64,000 nt of DNA from Peptoniphilus genitalis (GTDB taxonomy: Bacteria; Bacillota; Clostridia; Tissierellales; Peptoniphilaceae): NCBI RefSeq assembly GCF_023614525.1, contig NZ_CP097885.1:1853963-1917962 (forward strand), in the 5' to 3' direction. Positions 32,504-41,619 of the stretch are shown here, piece by piece (the stretch's first letter is position 1; every line of letters starts with the position of its first letter). The position numbers were made by a program, and so were the translations under genes. The notes below the pieces were generated by a model. That model had not been told where the DNA came from. It searched no databases and worked only from the letters and a program-made list of their open reading frames with translations.

Positions 32504-32513
32504 AGGAGCAGAT

Positions 32514-33242
32514 ATGGCAACAAACAAAAGATATTATTGGATAAAATTAAAAGAAGAATTTTTCACAGACAAAAGGATAAAAAGACTAAGGAGAATATCT
32601 GGAGGAGATACCTACACGATAATCTACCTCAAACTTCTACTACTAAGCCTAAAAGATGAGGGCAAACTCTATTATGATGGAGTAGAAAGTGATTTTATAA
32701 AAGAGTTAGCACTAACCATAGATGAAACAGACGATGATGTAATGGTCACAGCTAATTATTTAATCAATCAAGGTTTACTAGAAGTTGTAACAGAAAATGA
32801 TGAATACTATTTAACAGAAATACCGAACTTAATCGGATCAGAAACAGCCTGGGCAGAGAAAAAAAGAAGATACAGACAAAATAAACAGAGGACATTGTCC
32901 TTAATGAGTCCAACCCATGTCCGACAAGAGATAGAGATAGATAAAGATATAGAGATAGATAAAGAGAGAGAGGGAGAGATAGATAAAAAGTCCACCCCCA
33001 TCTTTTATGGAGAATTCAAAAATGTTCGATTAACTGAAGAAGAATATAAAAACCTTAAAGAAAAATTAAACTCACACACAGAAATAATGATAAATAAACT
33101 ATCCAGATACATGGAAAGCAGTGGTAAGACCTATCAAAACCAATATGTGACAATCTTAAAATGGTATGAAGAAGATAAAGAAAAACTAAGACATCAAGGA
33201 GGAAATAAAAAAATGAACTATGATGTAGGAGAATCTTTATAG
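32514..33242 (+). CDS. Phage replisome organiser N-terminal-domain protein (replication initiator candidate)
   Basis: A 242-residue protein. Residues 1-120 match the replisome-organiser winged helix (RYYWIKLKEEFFTDKRIKRL, then GGDTYTIIYLKLLLLSLKDEG and ETAWAEKKRRYRQNKQR). A low-complexity acidic/basic tract (EIDKDIEIDKEREGEIDKK) follows, then a DnaD-like C-terminal helix set (TEEEYKNLKEKLNSHTEI). Such proteins bind iterons and load the helicase. The three repeats directly upstream are the obvious target. ATG 32514 follows AAGGAGCAG. It may serve a rolling-circle or theta replicon of the mobilisable element. Confidence 0.8.
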   Translation: MATNKRYYWIKLKEEFFTDKRIKRLRRISGGDTYTIIYLKLLLLSLKDEGKLYYDGVESDFIKELALTIDETDDDVMVTANYLINQGLLEVVTENDEYYLTEIPNLIGSETAWAEKKRRYRQNKQRTLSLMSPTHVRQEIEIDKDIEIDKEREGEIDKKSTPIFYGEFKNVRLTEEEYKNLKEKLNSHTEIMINKLSRYMESSGKTYQNQYVTILKWYEEDKEKLRHQGGNKKMNYDVGESL

Positions 33243-33926
33243 GTAAAAAGAGGTGGAAAGCCACTATTAAAGACTTTAAGTCTAAAAAGGTATCAAAGTA
33301 TGCTAGAGATAATAAAAATATAAATATGACACTTAAAAGGCGATTAGAAAATTAAAGAAATGCTAGAAGACTTCTAGATGACAATTACCAAGAGGGTCTA
33401 ATTTTCACTGCTACTTATGCAGTGGGAATTGGACCTTTTTATATAAGCAAATTCTATTTCAAAATTGGTTACCAAGAAAGACTTCTTTTCACTGTTAAGT
33501 ATAAGAGAGTAATTTATAGAATTTTGTTTCGTCAAGATAAATATTTTCTGAGGATCAAATTTTAAAAAGACTAATAGCTCTCGATAAATTTTGAACCTTA
33601 ACAATTGAATAGACCAAGACAAGACGTTAATTATTTTTGGAGCGTAATAACCTATCCGCCAAGATCTTTCGGCTGAATAATTCGGCAAAAAAAGTTCTGC
33701 TAAGCAAAAAGAAAGAGAGCGATAAGTAAGAGTTTGAATATAGGGAGGGATACCCTATCCGCTATGAAGAAAATGAGGATAATGATACTTCTAAGGTTGA
33801 AGCCGGCTCATCCGGAATAGAGGCGGAGGTGAGATTCCTATGTTGCTAATCCAAAGCACTTGTCAATGTCGTAAAACTTAATTAAACAAATAATTATTAG
33901 ATATAAAACTTTAGAGGAGGTATATA
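33243..33926 (+). other. Gene-free region with a terminator and a coding remnant
   Basis: After the replication gene come a strong terminator (33395-33440) and about 250 bp without visible signals. At about 33739-33849 an open remnant reads EFEYREGYPIRYEENEDN and SSGIEAEVRF before a stop. This looks like the C terminus of a lost gene I do not recognise. The end carries GAGGAGG for the small gene at 33927. Confidence 0.4.
33395..33440 (+). terminator. Strong terminator
   Basis: GGTCTAATTTTCACTGC pairs with 33420-33435 (GCAGTGGGAATTGGACC) around a short loop, then five T. Confidence 0.85.
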
Positions 33927-34088
33927 TTGGACAATGACTGGAATGGATTGGCTGATTTAATAGCAAATCTGATTGCAAAATATGCTGGTGCTTTAGATTT
34001 AGATAATCTGCCCGATCCAACGCCAGCAAAAAATCAAGAGATGAAAAATAGTTTTGACATGGCAAAAACACAAATTGAGACGGATTAA
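33927..34088 (+). CDS. Small acidic protein upstream of the integrase
   Basis: A 53-residue protein from TTG 33927 behind GAGGAGG. It reads NDWNGLADLIANLIAKYAGA, then DLDNLPDPTPAKNQE. Short proteins of this kind stand before serine integrases in several elements and may be excision or control factors; this is inference. The integrase promoter lies at its end. Confidence 0.5.
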   Translation: MDNDWNGLADLIANLIAKYAGALDLDNLPDPTPAKNQEMKNSFDMAKTQIETD

Positions 34089-34103
34089 TAAAAGTGTTAT
34101 AAT
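34075..34103 (+). promoter_or_regulatory. Promoter of the serine integrase gene
   Basis: TTGAGA (34075-34080), exactly 17 bp, then TATAAT (34098-34103). It is a near-consensus sigma-A promoter, overlapping the end of the small gene and about 80 bp before the integrase ATG. Confidence 0.75.
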
Positions 34104-34185
34104 ATACTTGAAATGATAGTCCAAACTTAAATTCAAAAATCAAAGTTTATATATGATATAGAAAAGTTATATTGAGGTTAATGCT

Positions 34186-35862
34186 ATGTTAAAAGAAAAA
34201 ATAAAAGTATACCTCTATACACGAGTATCTACGTCAATACAGATAGAGGGGTATTCGTTAGAGGCACAAAAATCACGAATGAAAGCTTTTGCTATTTACA
34301 ACGATTACGAAATTGTCGGAGAGTATGAAGATGCCGGAAAGTCTGGCAAGTCTATTGAAGGTAGAAAACAGTTCAATCGAATGATGGAAGATATAAAATC
34401 TGGAAAAGATGGAGTATCTTTTGTTCTTGTGTTTAAGTTATCAAGATTTGCAAGAAATGCAGCTGATGTTCTTTCTACACTTCAGATAATGCAGGATTAT
34501 GGAGTTAATCTTATCTGTGTTGAAGATGGCATTGATTCATCTAAAGATGCTGGGAAACTAATGATTTCTGTTTTATCAGCTGTGGCTGAAATAGAAAGAG
34601 AAAACATTCGTATTCAAACAATGGAAGGTCGAATTCAAAAAGCAAGGGAAGGAAAATGGAATGGTGGCTTTGCTCCGTATGGATATAAACTTGAAGATGG
34701 CAAGCTGTTTATAAATGAGGAAGAGGCAGTTGCCATAAGAACGATTTTCGACCAGTATGTAAATACTACGATAGGAGCCAATGGGCTATCTAAATACTTA
34801 GAGAATCATGGAATTAGAAAAATTCCAAGACAGAATGGTAAGAATCCTTTGTTTGATGCAGGTCTTATAAGAAAGATATTAAAGAATCCTGTATATAATG
34901 GGAAAATAGCATTTGGAAGAAGAACTTTAGAAAAAGTTCATGGTACAAGAAATGAATATAAGCAGGTTGAACAAGATGAATATCTAATATCTGAAGGGAT
35001 ACATGAAGCTATAGTTTCCGATGAAGTTTGGCAAGCTGCTCAGGTTAAGCTAAAATCTCAAGCAAAGAAATATGAGCATGTGAATAAAGGAAAAGATACA
35101 CGCACACACTTGCTTTCTGGAATTGTAAAATGCCCGATATGTGGAGTGGGAATGTTTGGAAACAAGTGTACCAAGAAAAAGAAAGATGGCACAAAATATA
35201 AAGATTTTTATTACTATGGTTGTAAACATAGGCAGATGATAAGAGGTCATAAGTGTACTTTCCGTAAGCAAATTAGAGAAGAATTGTTAGATGATGCTGT
35301 TGCAGAGGTGATTGTCAAGATAGTAAGTAATCCGAAATTTGCTTCTATGATGCAAGAAAAAATCAACATGAAGGTGGATACCTCTGAAATAGAAAAAGAA
35401 ATAGATAATTACCAAAAGGAATTGAGGAAGAGTCATTCTACAAAGTTTAAGCTAATTGAGGAAATAGATAATTTAGATGTTGAAGATAAGCATTATAAGA
35501 GAAGGAAACAGGATTTAGATGATAGACTATATCGTATGTATGACAAAATAGATGAATTAGAATCATCACTAATTGATGCGAAAGCAAAGAAACAGACTAT
35601 TGAAGCTGAAAAACTCACAGGAGATAACATATATAAGATTCTGATCTATTTTGATAAACTCTATAAAGTTATGAATGATGTAGAGCGTAGGCAGTTAATT
35701 ACAGCTTTGATTTCTGAAATTCAAATTTATGAAGAAAAACAACCTAACGGACAATGGCTAAAATCAATTACTTTCAAGCTCCCAATTATAGACGATGGCT
35801 TGAATATAAGTTTGGACAATAATGAACAAGATGAGAGTGTAGTATTGATGTCAAGAGAATAG
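34186..35862 (+). CDS. Large serine integrase, separate from the three-recombinase module
   Basis: A 558-residue recombinase with nucleophile Ser15 in YLYTRVSTSIQIEGYS and the KLSRFARNAADVL motif. A Recombinase domain spans about 155-270 (GFAPYGYKLEDGKLFINEEE), and a zinc ribbon (CPICGVGMFGNKC, then GCKHRQMIRGHKC) lies near 315-355. A coiled coil follows and an IDDGLNISLDN end. It differs clearly from the three recombinases at 7.8-11.3 kb, so it serves a different element, probably the mobilisable block to its left. It has its own consensus promoter. Attachment sites for it were not identified. Confidence 0.93.
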   Translation: MLKEKIKVYLYTRVSTSIQIEGYSLEAQKSRMKAFAIYNDYEIVGEYEDAGKSGKSIEGRKQFNRMMEDIKSGKDGVSFVLVFKLSRFARNAADVLSTLQIMQDYGVNLICVEDGIDSSKDAGKLMISVLSAVAEIERENIRIQTMEGRIQKAREGKWNGGFAPYGYKLEDGKLFINEEEAVAIRTIFDQYVNTTIGANGLSKYLENHGIRKIPRQNGKNPLFDAGLIRKILKNPVYNGKIAFGRRTLEKVHGTRNEYKQVEQDEYLISEGIHEAIVSDEVWQAAQVKLKSQAKKYEHVNKGKDTRTHLLSGIVKCPICGVGMFGNKCTKKKKDGTKYKDFYYYGCKHRQMIRGHKCTFRKQIREELLDDAVAEVIVKIVSNPKFASMMQEKINMKVDTSEIEKEIDNYQKELRKSHSTKFKLIEEIDNLDVEDKHYKRRKQDLDDRLYRMYDKIDELESSLIDAKAKKQTIEAEKLTGDNIYKILIYFDKLYKVMNDVERRQLITALISEIQIYEEKQPNGQWLKSITFKLPIIDDGLNISLDNNEQDESVVLMSRE

Positions 35863-36202
35863 GATAAGATGTTACAAGACTGTTGGTATCAATGGATTTT
35901 AGGATTGTTGAAAGAAACCTTAAAGCCATTTTTCTATTAGAAAAACACCTTGTGGGAACAGTTCAAGTGTAGATTATTGCAGGGTGTGTAGACACTATGG
36001 ATATTTTAGATGGAGTGAACAGGATGGATAATATCAGACTGCTTATCATATAATAAAAATGATATAATATTAATTAGGTTGAATTAAGGACTTCAATATG
36101 CATAAAAAAATAAATCTCATTATTCCAATTGGAAGATTGGCTTAGGATAAAATTAAACATTCCTGGAAAATATGTTATTCTAATTTTGTGTGGTGATGAA
36201 CT
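35863..36202 (+). other. Gene-free region after the integrase
   Basis: About 340 bp with no convincing gene. The end contains TATAATATTAATTAGG near 36062 and the GGTGATG site of the next gene. It could hold the attachment site of the integrase, but no paired repeat was found by eye. Confidence 0.35.
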
Positions 36203-36598
36203 ATGAACAAAAAATTAAAAAGAGAAGATAGATTAAAAAATTTTTATTTAAAATTTAAACTAAGCAGACTATATTATGGAGTGATGATTTTAATTATATT
36301 GTTAGGTCTTTTGTTTTTTCCAACAGGAAATATTATTTTTGAAGTCTTTTCCAAAGGACCATTTATTGCAGGACCCTATATAATGCTAACCCTTATGTTT
36401 TTTGTATTTGCTTTTTACAAAAATATATATTTATATCTATTTGTTATAGGCCTATTTATAATTAGCTCATTCATATCATTTGTTGGTGTAGCCATGGGCA
36501 GTACAAATGGTGATGAATTGTTGTTTTTTTTCCTACCAATTGTGATATTATTAGTAATAAATATATGTATAGCCTTATTTACGTATAAATATAAATAA
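36203..36598 (+). CDS. Four-helix membrane protein of unknown function
   Basis: A 131-residue protein with a basic N terminus (MNKKLKREDRLKNFYLKFKL) and four hydrophobic segments (YYGVMILIILLGLLFF, IMLTLMFFVFAFY, LYLFVIGLFIISSFISF, LLFFFLPIVILLVIN). No motif is recognised. The ATG follows GTGGTGATG. A terminator closes it on the right. It may be a monocistronic cargo gene. Confidence 0.6.
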   Translation: MNKKLKREDRLKNFYLKFKLSRLYYGVMILIILLGLLFFPTGNIIFEVFSKGPFIAGPYIMLTLMFFVFAFYKNIYLYLFVIGLFIISSFISFVGVAMGSTNGDELLFFFLPIVILLVINICIALFTYKYK

Positions 36599-36611
36599 AA
36601 AATATCTTTTC

Positions 36612-36654
36612 AATGGTATGTTTTCTGTAGTGAACAGGATACATACCATTTTAT
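36612..36654 (+). terminator. Terminator after the membrane protein
   Basis: AATGGTATGT pairs with ACATACCATT around a 19-base loop, followed by TTAT. Confidence 0.65.
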
Positions 36655-36821
36655 CTATTGGATCTTAGTCAAATAGCCTTATGGTCAGGGAAATATCCAA
36701 AAGTAAAAGAAAGTTTGGAAAATAAAGAGAATATCTTCACTTATTTAGAATATCCTAAATAAATAAGACCTAGTATATAGACAAACAAAATAAGGGAATC
36801 ATTTAAGAAACAGTTAAATAA

Positions 36822-36977
36822 GCGTTTTTAGAAAATCAGGAATTAGAAATAGAACGCTATAATGAAGAATTGGTAAGAAAACTAGTAGAGAAGATAGTCA
36901 TTTATGAAAAAAGTTTAAAGTAATATTCAAATCAGGACTTGAAGTTGAAATAGAAAATTGACAGGGATAAAAAGTAA
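36822..36977 (+). pseudogene. Decayed 3' end of a second copy of recombinase 3
   Basis: FLENQELEIERYNEELVRKL then EKIVIYEKSLK matches the last part of the protein encoded at 9731-11305 ([20 protein letters not shown]). Frame changes occur before the shared end (AAAAAGTAAATATACAAT). Before it, 36661-36762 is another short open tail (LSQIALWSGKYPKVKESLE) that I cannot place. The element that owned this recombinase has otherwise been lost. Confidence 0.85.
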
Positions 36978-36998
36978 ATATACAATAGAAATAACAGT

Positions 36999-37040
36999 AC
37001 CCGACACGCCTCTTAACAATGCGAACCAAGTCGGGTCTTT
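36999..37040 (+). terminator. Element-end hairpin (second copy of the shared 29-bp sequence)
   Basis: ACCCGAC (36999-37005) pairs with GTCGGGT (37030-37036), followed by CTTTT. The 29 bp at 37000-37028 recur at 11328-11356, where the right arm is replaced by other sequence. Confidence 0.75.
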
Positions 37041-37349
37041 TGATTGCAAAAAATCCCCGCCACATATGGCAAGGGCTTGTTCCAAAAGTATTATATCTTA
37101 AATATAAGAAAATAGGACACGAACAAGTGCTTGAATAAAAATCGGATAATTACTTGAATGGATTGTGGATAATTACTTGAACACAAGCTGGACAAATACG
37201 TGAATGGAAATGTTAAACACTAATTTAAAAATATGTCCGATATGGAATTATTTTTAAATAGATTTGAATTATATGAACTTACACCTTATAATATACTTAG
37301 ATTAAGTTCCAAAACGGAAATAATTCTAAATAGATAGAGGTGTAGGTTT
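37041..37349 (+). repeat. Region with four 22-23-bp-spaced repeats upstream of the ATPase gene
   Basis: GGATAATTACTTGAA occurs at 37144 and 37167. Related units are GAACAAGTGCTTGAA at 37122 and GGACAAATACGTGAA at 37190. The spacing of 22, 23 and 23 bp is about two helical turns. The rest of the stretch has no gene. These could be operator sites for the ATPase gene or part of an element end. Confidence 0.7.
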
Positions 37350-38648
37350 ATGGAAATAAAGCGTGATTATTATTTAGATAAATTAATACGAAAAAAGGAC
37401 AATGGGTTCATTAAGATTATTACAGGAATAAGAAGGAGCGGTAAATCTTACTTGCTTAATAATCTATTTTATAATCATTTGCTTGAAAATGGAGTAGATA
37501 ATAAACATATTATAAAATTTGCCTTTGATTCAGGAAGAGATTTATTAAAAATTGACGAAGATTTAATGGATTTAGATGTACTAAGCGGTGAAAGATTAGT
37601 AGATTCTAAAAAGTTTTTAGACTATATCATGAGCAAAACTAATGACAAGGAAAAATTTTATATCCTCTTAGATGAAGTTCAATTGCTTAAATCCTTTGAG
37701 CAAGTCTTAAATGGATTTTTGCGTCAAGATAATTTTGATGTCTATGTCACGGGAAGCAATTCAAAGTTTCTGTCTAAAGATGTAATCACTGAATTTGCAG
37801 GTAGGGGTGACGAGATTCATATTATGCCCCTTGTATTTTCTGAATTTCTTCAAACTTATGATGGCGACAAAGAAGATGCTTTTGCTGAATATCAAGTTTA
37901 CGGAGGTTTACCAGCTGGAGCTTTAATGAAAAGGGATGAAGATAAGATGAATTATCTAAAGGGGCAACTCGAAAATGTATATTTGCGAGATATTGTTCAT
38001 AGGTATGACATACGCTTAACTTCTGAACTAGAAGACTTACTTAATATTTTAGCATCAGGAATTTCAAGTCTTACGAATCCAAGTAAAATAGCTTCAACTT
38101 TTAAGTCCATAAAAAAATCTAAAATTTCTGCAAATACAATTGATAAGTTTATAGGCTACTTTGAAGATTCTTTTATTTTAAAAAGAGTCTATAGATACGA
38201 TGTTAAAGGGAGAAAATATATAGGAACGCCTTATAAAATATACTTTGAAGATGTAGGGTTGAGAAATGCAAGATTAAACTTTAGACAGATAGAACCAACC
38301 CACCTAATGGAAAATATCATTTATAACGAATTAAGATATCGTGGCTATATGGTCGATGTAGGAATGGTCATTAAAAGGGAAAATGTTAATAATAAAGATA
38401 TAAAGAAACAGCTGGAAGTTGATTTCATAGCCAACCTTGGAAGCAAAAGATATTATATTCAATCTGCATATAGGCTTCCATCAATCGAAAAAACAAATCA
38501 AGAAAAAGCCTCCTTGTTAAATATTGATGACTCTTTTAAGAAAATAATTATCGTGAAAGATCGAATAAAGCCGTTTTTAGATGAAAATGGAATACTCACT
38601 ATTAATTTATTTGACTTTTTGTTAAACAAGGAGAGCTTGGACTTATAA
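37350..38648 (+). CDS. ATP-binding protein, AAA_14 plus DUF4143
   Basis: A 432-residue protein. The N-terminal AAA_14 ATPase has Walker A GIRRSGKSYLL (residues about 27-37), Walker B YILLDEVQLLKSFEQVL and sensor VTGSNSKFLS with EFAGRGDEI. The C-terminal DUF4143 is a nuclease-like fold with LEVDFIANLGSKRYYIQSA, the PD-(D/E)XK-style core. This large family is frequent in host-associated and mobile DNA; its role is unresolved (DNA repair, defence and plasmid stability have been proposed). AGAGGTGTAGG precedes the ATG. A truncated relative lies at 20215. Confidence 0.88.
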   Translation: MEIKRDYYLDKLIRKKDNGFIKIITGIRRSGKSYLLNNLFYNHLLENGVDNKHIIKFAFDSGRDLLKIDEDLMDLDVLSGERLVDSKKFLDYIMSKTNDKEKFYILLDEVQLLKSFEQVLNGFLRQDNFDVYVTGSNSKFLSKDVITEFAGRGDEIHIMPLVFSEFLQTYDGDKEDAFAEYQVYGGLPAGALMKRDEDKMNYLKGQLENVYLRDIVHRYDIRLTSELEDLLNILASGISSLTNPSKIASTFKSIKKSKISANTIDKFIGYFEDSFILKRVYRYDVKGRKYIGTPYKIYFEDVGLRNARLNFRQIEPTHLMENIIYNELRYRGYMVDVGMVIKRENVNNKDIKKQLEVDFIANLGSKRYYIQSAYRLPSIEKTNQEKASLLNIDDSFKKIIIVKDRIKPFLDENGILTINLFDFLLNKESLDL

Positions 38649-38667
38649 TGAAGAATTTAACGAATTT

Positions 38668-39050
38668 GTTATGGATATATTTCCACATACGAGGCTTCCC
38701 TAAAAATTAAATTTTATTCATACTGACTACTCAATCCACTTCGAGACGGTAGCACTTTTGTCCAAACTCGATGTCTTATAAGCATATAAATATTTAAATT
38801 GAGCTGGATGAGCTTGATTTGACAAGTTGTGAAAGTAAGGCAACATATGCTCAAATCAAAGAATATGTTTGAAATAAATTTGAATTAAAAGTTCCGGCAT
38901 TATATATTGCACAGATAAAAAGAAAATGTGGAATAGAATTACGATAACATTGCAACAAGTCTAAAAAGGAGTAACAAATTATTCCACAGTGTACACCTGA
39001 AAAAGAAGAAGCCATCATGGATGCTTTGAGACACTTCAAAATGATTTAAT
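38668..39050 (+). pseudogene. RumA C-terminal extension fragment (copy D, with stops)
   Basis: GAGACGGTAGCAC at 38743 opens the same tail as copy C (ETVALLSKLDV), but the frame is broken after the first codons. TGA replaces TGG in the EYVW segment and TAA interrupts RE-HY. It ends in the same MDALRHFKMI sequence. With the next about 310 bp it forms a direct repeat of 21.88-22.55 kb. Confidence 0.85.
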
Positions 39051-39202
39051 AGAAAAGAATGACAGCATACGACTTTCTGCATTTATGACATTCCTACTTG
39101 GTATAGGAACAGCTATTATTCCTCTCTTACGAGGTATGAATTAGAAAATAGGCTCAATATAAAGATTGATAGGATTCTTTTTATATTTAAAGGAGCGTTG
39201 AA

Positions 39203-39820
39203 ATGATTGATAAAAGCAATAAAAAATTTTGGGATAAATTTGCTAAGCTATATACTCCTTTCATGAAAAAAGACAAAGGAGTATATGATAAAGTATGCAA
39301 TTACATTCGTCCTCATTTGAATAAAGACATGGAGGTGCTTGAACTCGCTTGTGGATCAGGACAATTGTCCTTTAGTCTTTCAAAGCATACGAAAAGTTGG
39401 ATTGCTACAGACTTTTCTGAGCAAATGATTTTAGAGGCTAAAAAGCGTGGGGAATACGAAAAACTTACATTTGAAACAGCCGATGCAGTAGCATTATCCT
39501 ATTCGCATGAAAAATTTGATTGTGTGTTAATTGCTAATGCACTTCATATTATGCCTAAACCGGATGAGGCAATGAAAGAAATATATAGGGTGTTAAAATC
39601 GAATGGAACTTTATTCGCCCCCACTTTTCTATGGAAAGAGGGAAAGCAAAGAAAAATGATAAAAAGGTTGATGTCTATTATAGGATTTAAGATGTATCAA
39701 GAATGGGATAAAAAGGAATTTGAAGATTTTATTAAAGAATATGGATTTTCAGTAGTTGAAATGAAATTGGTATATGGAGGTCTTGCACCGATTGGTGTGA
39801 TGATTGCATATAAAAAGTAA
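39203..39820 (+). CDS. Class I SAM-dependent methyltransferase (intact copy)
   Basis: A 205-residue methyltransferase with SAM motif MEVLELACGSGQLSFSLSK, acidic loop WIATDFSEQMI, motif FDCVLIANALHIMPKPDEAM and IYRVLKSNGTLFAPTF. The small size and lack of extra domains suggest a small-molecule target, unknown. AAAGGAGCG precedes the ATG. A truncated copy with stop codons lies at 22393. The following membrane gene starts 57 bases later and may be co-transcribed. Confidence 0.85.
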   Translation: MIDKSNKKFWDKFAKLYTPFMKKDKGVYDKVCNYIRPHLNKDMEVLELACGSGQLSFSLSKHTKSWIATDFSEQMILEAKKRGEYEKLTFETADAVALSYSHEKFDCVLIANALHIMPKPDEAMKEIYRVLKSNGTLFAPTFLWKEGKQRKMIKRLMSIIGFKMYQEWDKKEFEDFIKEYGFSVVEMKLVYGGLAPIGVMIAYKK

Positions 39821-39877
39821 TATTAAATTATTATTTACAAAGTAATATGAATTTAAAAGCAAAAGGGAGATGATTTT

Positions 39878-40384
39878 ATGGATTTAATACAGGCAATTCT
39901 TGTCGGAATTGCTATAGCAGCTATTTTTAACGGTGCAGTGGCTTCTTTGGTACTTATTAATCCAAGATTCTTTTTGGATTCTTATCCAAAGGCTATCCAA
40001 AAAATAGCTCCGAAACAAATGACAAAGCAAGAGAAAAAGATAAACATGATACTTACTATCATTATTGTAGGAGTTTGTTTTATTTATTCAACAATAAGCA
40101 TTATACATTCAGGAATCGTTGGCTTTTGGAATATATTTTGGATGGGATACATTCAGTGGAGTATATTAAATATAGGAGATTTTTTGTTATTGGATTGTCT
40201 CTTATTTCAAGGAAAATATAAAGAAAAGATAGTTATTCCAGGAACAGAGGGACACAAAGATTATGAGTTTAATAATTGGATGAAACATTTGGCAATTCGA
40301 GAACATTTTTTATTAGTTCCATTTTTTCTTGTACCAATTATAGCTACAATTCAAGCTTTGTTTGTTGGCTTTTTAGGAAGATAA
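39878..40384 (+). CDS. Membrane protein of unknown function
   Basis: A 168-residue protein with four hydrophobic segments (AILVGIAIAAIFNGAVASLV, MILTIIIVGVCFIYSTISII, FWNIFWMGYIQWSILNIG, HFLLVPFFLVPIIATIQAL) and a short loop with VIPGTEGHKDYEFNNWMKH. The ATG follows AAGGGAGATG. No catalytic motif is recognised. It follows the methyltransferase and precedes a hairpin terminator; together they look like a two-gene unit. Confidence 0.65.
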   Translation: MDLIQAILVGIAIAAIFNGAVASLVLINPRFFLDSYPKAIQKIAPKQMTKQEKKINMILTIIIVGVCFIYSTISIIHSGIVGFWNIFWMGYIQWSILNIGDFLLLDCLLFQGKYKEKIVIPGTEGHKDYEFNNWMKHLAIREHFLLVPFFLVPIIATIQALFVGFLGR

Positions 40385-40432
40385 ATTTAGAGTTGCATAA
40401 CAATTTAATAATTTGATGAGAGATACCATAAG

Positions 40433-40463
40433 AACAGTAAATCAAATCGGTTTACTGTTTTTT
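40433..40463 (+). terminator. Terminator after the methyltransferase/membrane pair
   Basis: AACAGTAAATC pairs with GGTTTACTGTT, then six T. It is nearly the same hairpin as at 28000-28033, showing shared element ancestry. Confidence 0.8.
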
Positions 40464-41020
40464 CTTCGCCCAAAATTAGAAAGAAAGGTGCAACATAGTC
40501 AAGTATATGGACACAATTTTTAAATACTTCTTTGCAGCTACACCATAAATATCATGTAAAATAGCCGAATCAAAAAAACTATGATTGAAAAAAATATGAT
40601 AGACCTTATAAAATCAATAGGCTTTGTGCATAAAGATACCACGGTAGGAGCAGGTGTTGGTGGGCTTGATCGCTTCGTCCATGCCTCGTAGCATGGCGAG
40701 GCGATTGCCCTTCTTACAAAAAGCTAAGGACTTGATCATGCCAAGAATCTCCAAGAGAAGCGATCGCCAGGGTGATTCGATTGGCAAAATTCGACGGCTG
40801 AGGCGATTACACCTTTGTCCAAACCTGATGTGATATAAATCTAAATGTTGAAATTGAGGTAGATGAGCTTGGCTTGATAGGTATCGAAAGTAAGGCTACT
40901 TATGCACAAATCAAGGAGTATATTTTAGAAAATTTGATTTTAAAAGTTTCAGCATGATTGCACAGAATAATAAAGTGTATGAGGGAGCATGATAATAAAT
41001 CGAAAGGGGAGATGAAAACG
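40464..41020 (+). other. Attachment-relic region with degenerate RumA tail (copy E)
   Basis: No intact gene. CCAAGAGAAGCGATCGCC and GATTCGATTGGCAAAATTCG at about 40.76-40.79 kb resemble the element end at 11.43-11.47 kb. GAGGCGATTACACC at 40800 is a degenerate GAGACGGT core, followed by TTGTCCAAACCTGATGTG and a decayed RumA extension (ATYAQIKEYILENLILK) to about 40960. This marks another old junction. Confidence 0.6.
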
Positions 41021-41366
41021 ATGAAAAAACATCTTGGAATAACACTGGTCTTAATAACCATTTTGTCATTGACTGCATGTGTTAGTAATAAAAAATAATT
41101 CTACTCAAAGCCGAGGAAGTAAAAGAAGTTGAAATCATGAAAAACACTTCAGAAGATCGTTTAAAAATTGAGAACCAAGATGAGATATTCGGCATAATTG
41201 CTGATATTGAGGAAAATACCAAAGATACCGCAAGGAAAGTGTCAACGATCAACCTACAAATATTAATGATTATCTTATCGTTAAATTCCATCACAAAAAT
41301 GCAGAAGATAGTCCAAGCGTTGACTATTTATATAAAGGCAAAAACAGATCAATTAGATTTATTTAA
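41021..41366 (+). pseudogene. DUF5301-like lipoprotein, frameshifted
   Basis: ATG 41021 (GGGGAGATG before it) encodes a lipoprotein signal (LVLITILSLTACVSNKK, lipobox LTAC) and stops at 41098. The body continues in other frames: LLKAEEVKEVEIMKNTSEDR, EIFGIIADIEENTKDTA, then after another shift INDYLIVKFHHKNAEDSPSV and YLYKGKNRSIRFI. These match the DUF5301 family of small secreted proteins of anaerobic Firmicutes. At least two indels break it. Confidence 0.75.
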
Positions 41367-41410
41367 CAGACACTGTCTGGCAAATTATAGACAAGGAAAT
41401 ATTAATCATG

Positions 41411-41438
41411 AGAAGTGGAATTATTCTACTTCTTTTTT
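41411..41438 (+). terminator. Terminator after the broken lipoprotein gene
   Basis: AGAAGTGGAAT pairs with ATTCTACTTCT with a one-base loop region, followed by T residues. Confidence 0.75.
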
Positions 41439-41619
41439 GTTTCAAAATATGCTTTAGAATATAATCTTTCGTGTTTTCATAAATTGAATATGAGCAGTAG
41501 ACGGATGACATTTAAATGAAGATACCAAGCCTTTTTAATCAGTTTTTTTACTCTTAGTTATACAGTCTATTGCCAAATTTAGAGTTGATTTTATAGGATA
41601 TATTTTTGTAATTGCCATA

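Noticed and set aside
32930..32990. Tandem GATAGAGATAGATAAAGA-like repeats
   Set aside because: They lie in frame in the replisome-organiser gene and encode its charged linker; low-complexity coding sequence.
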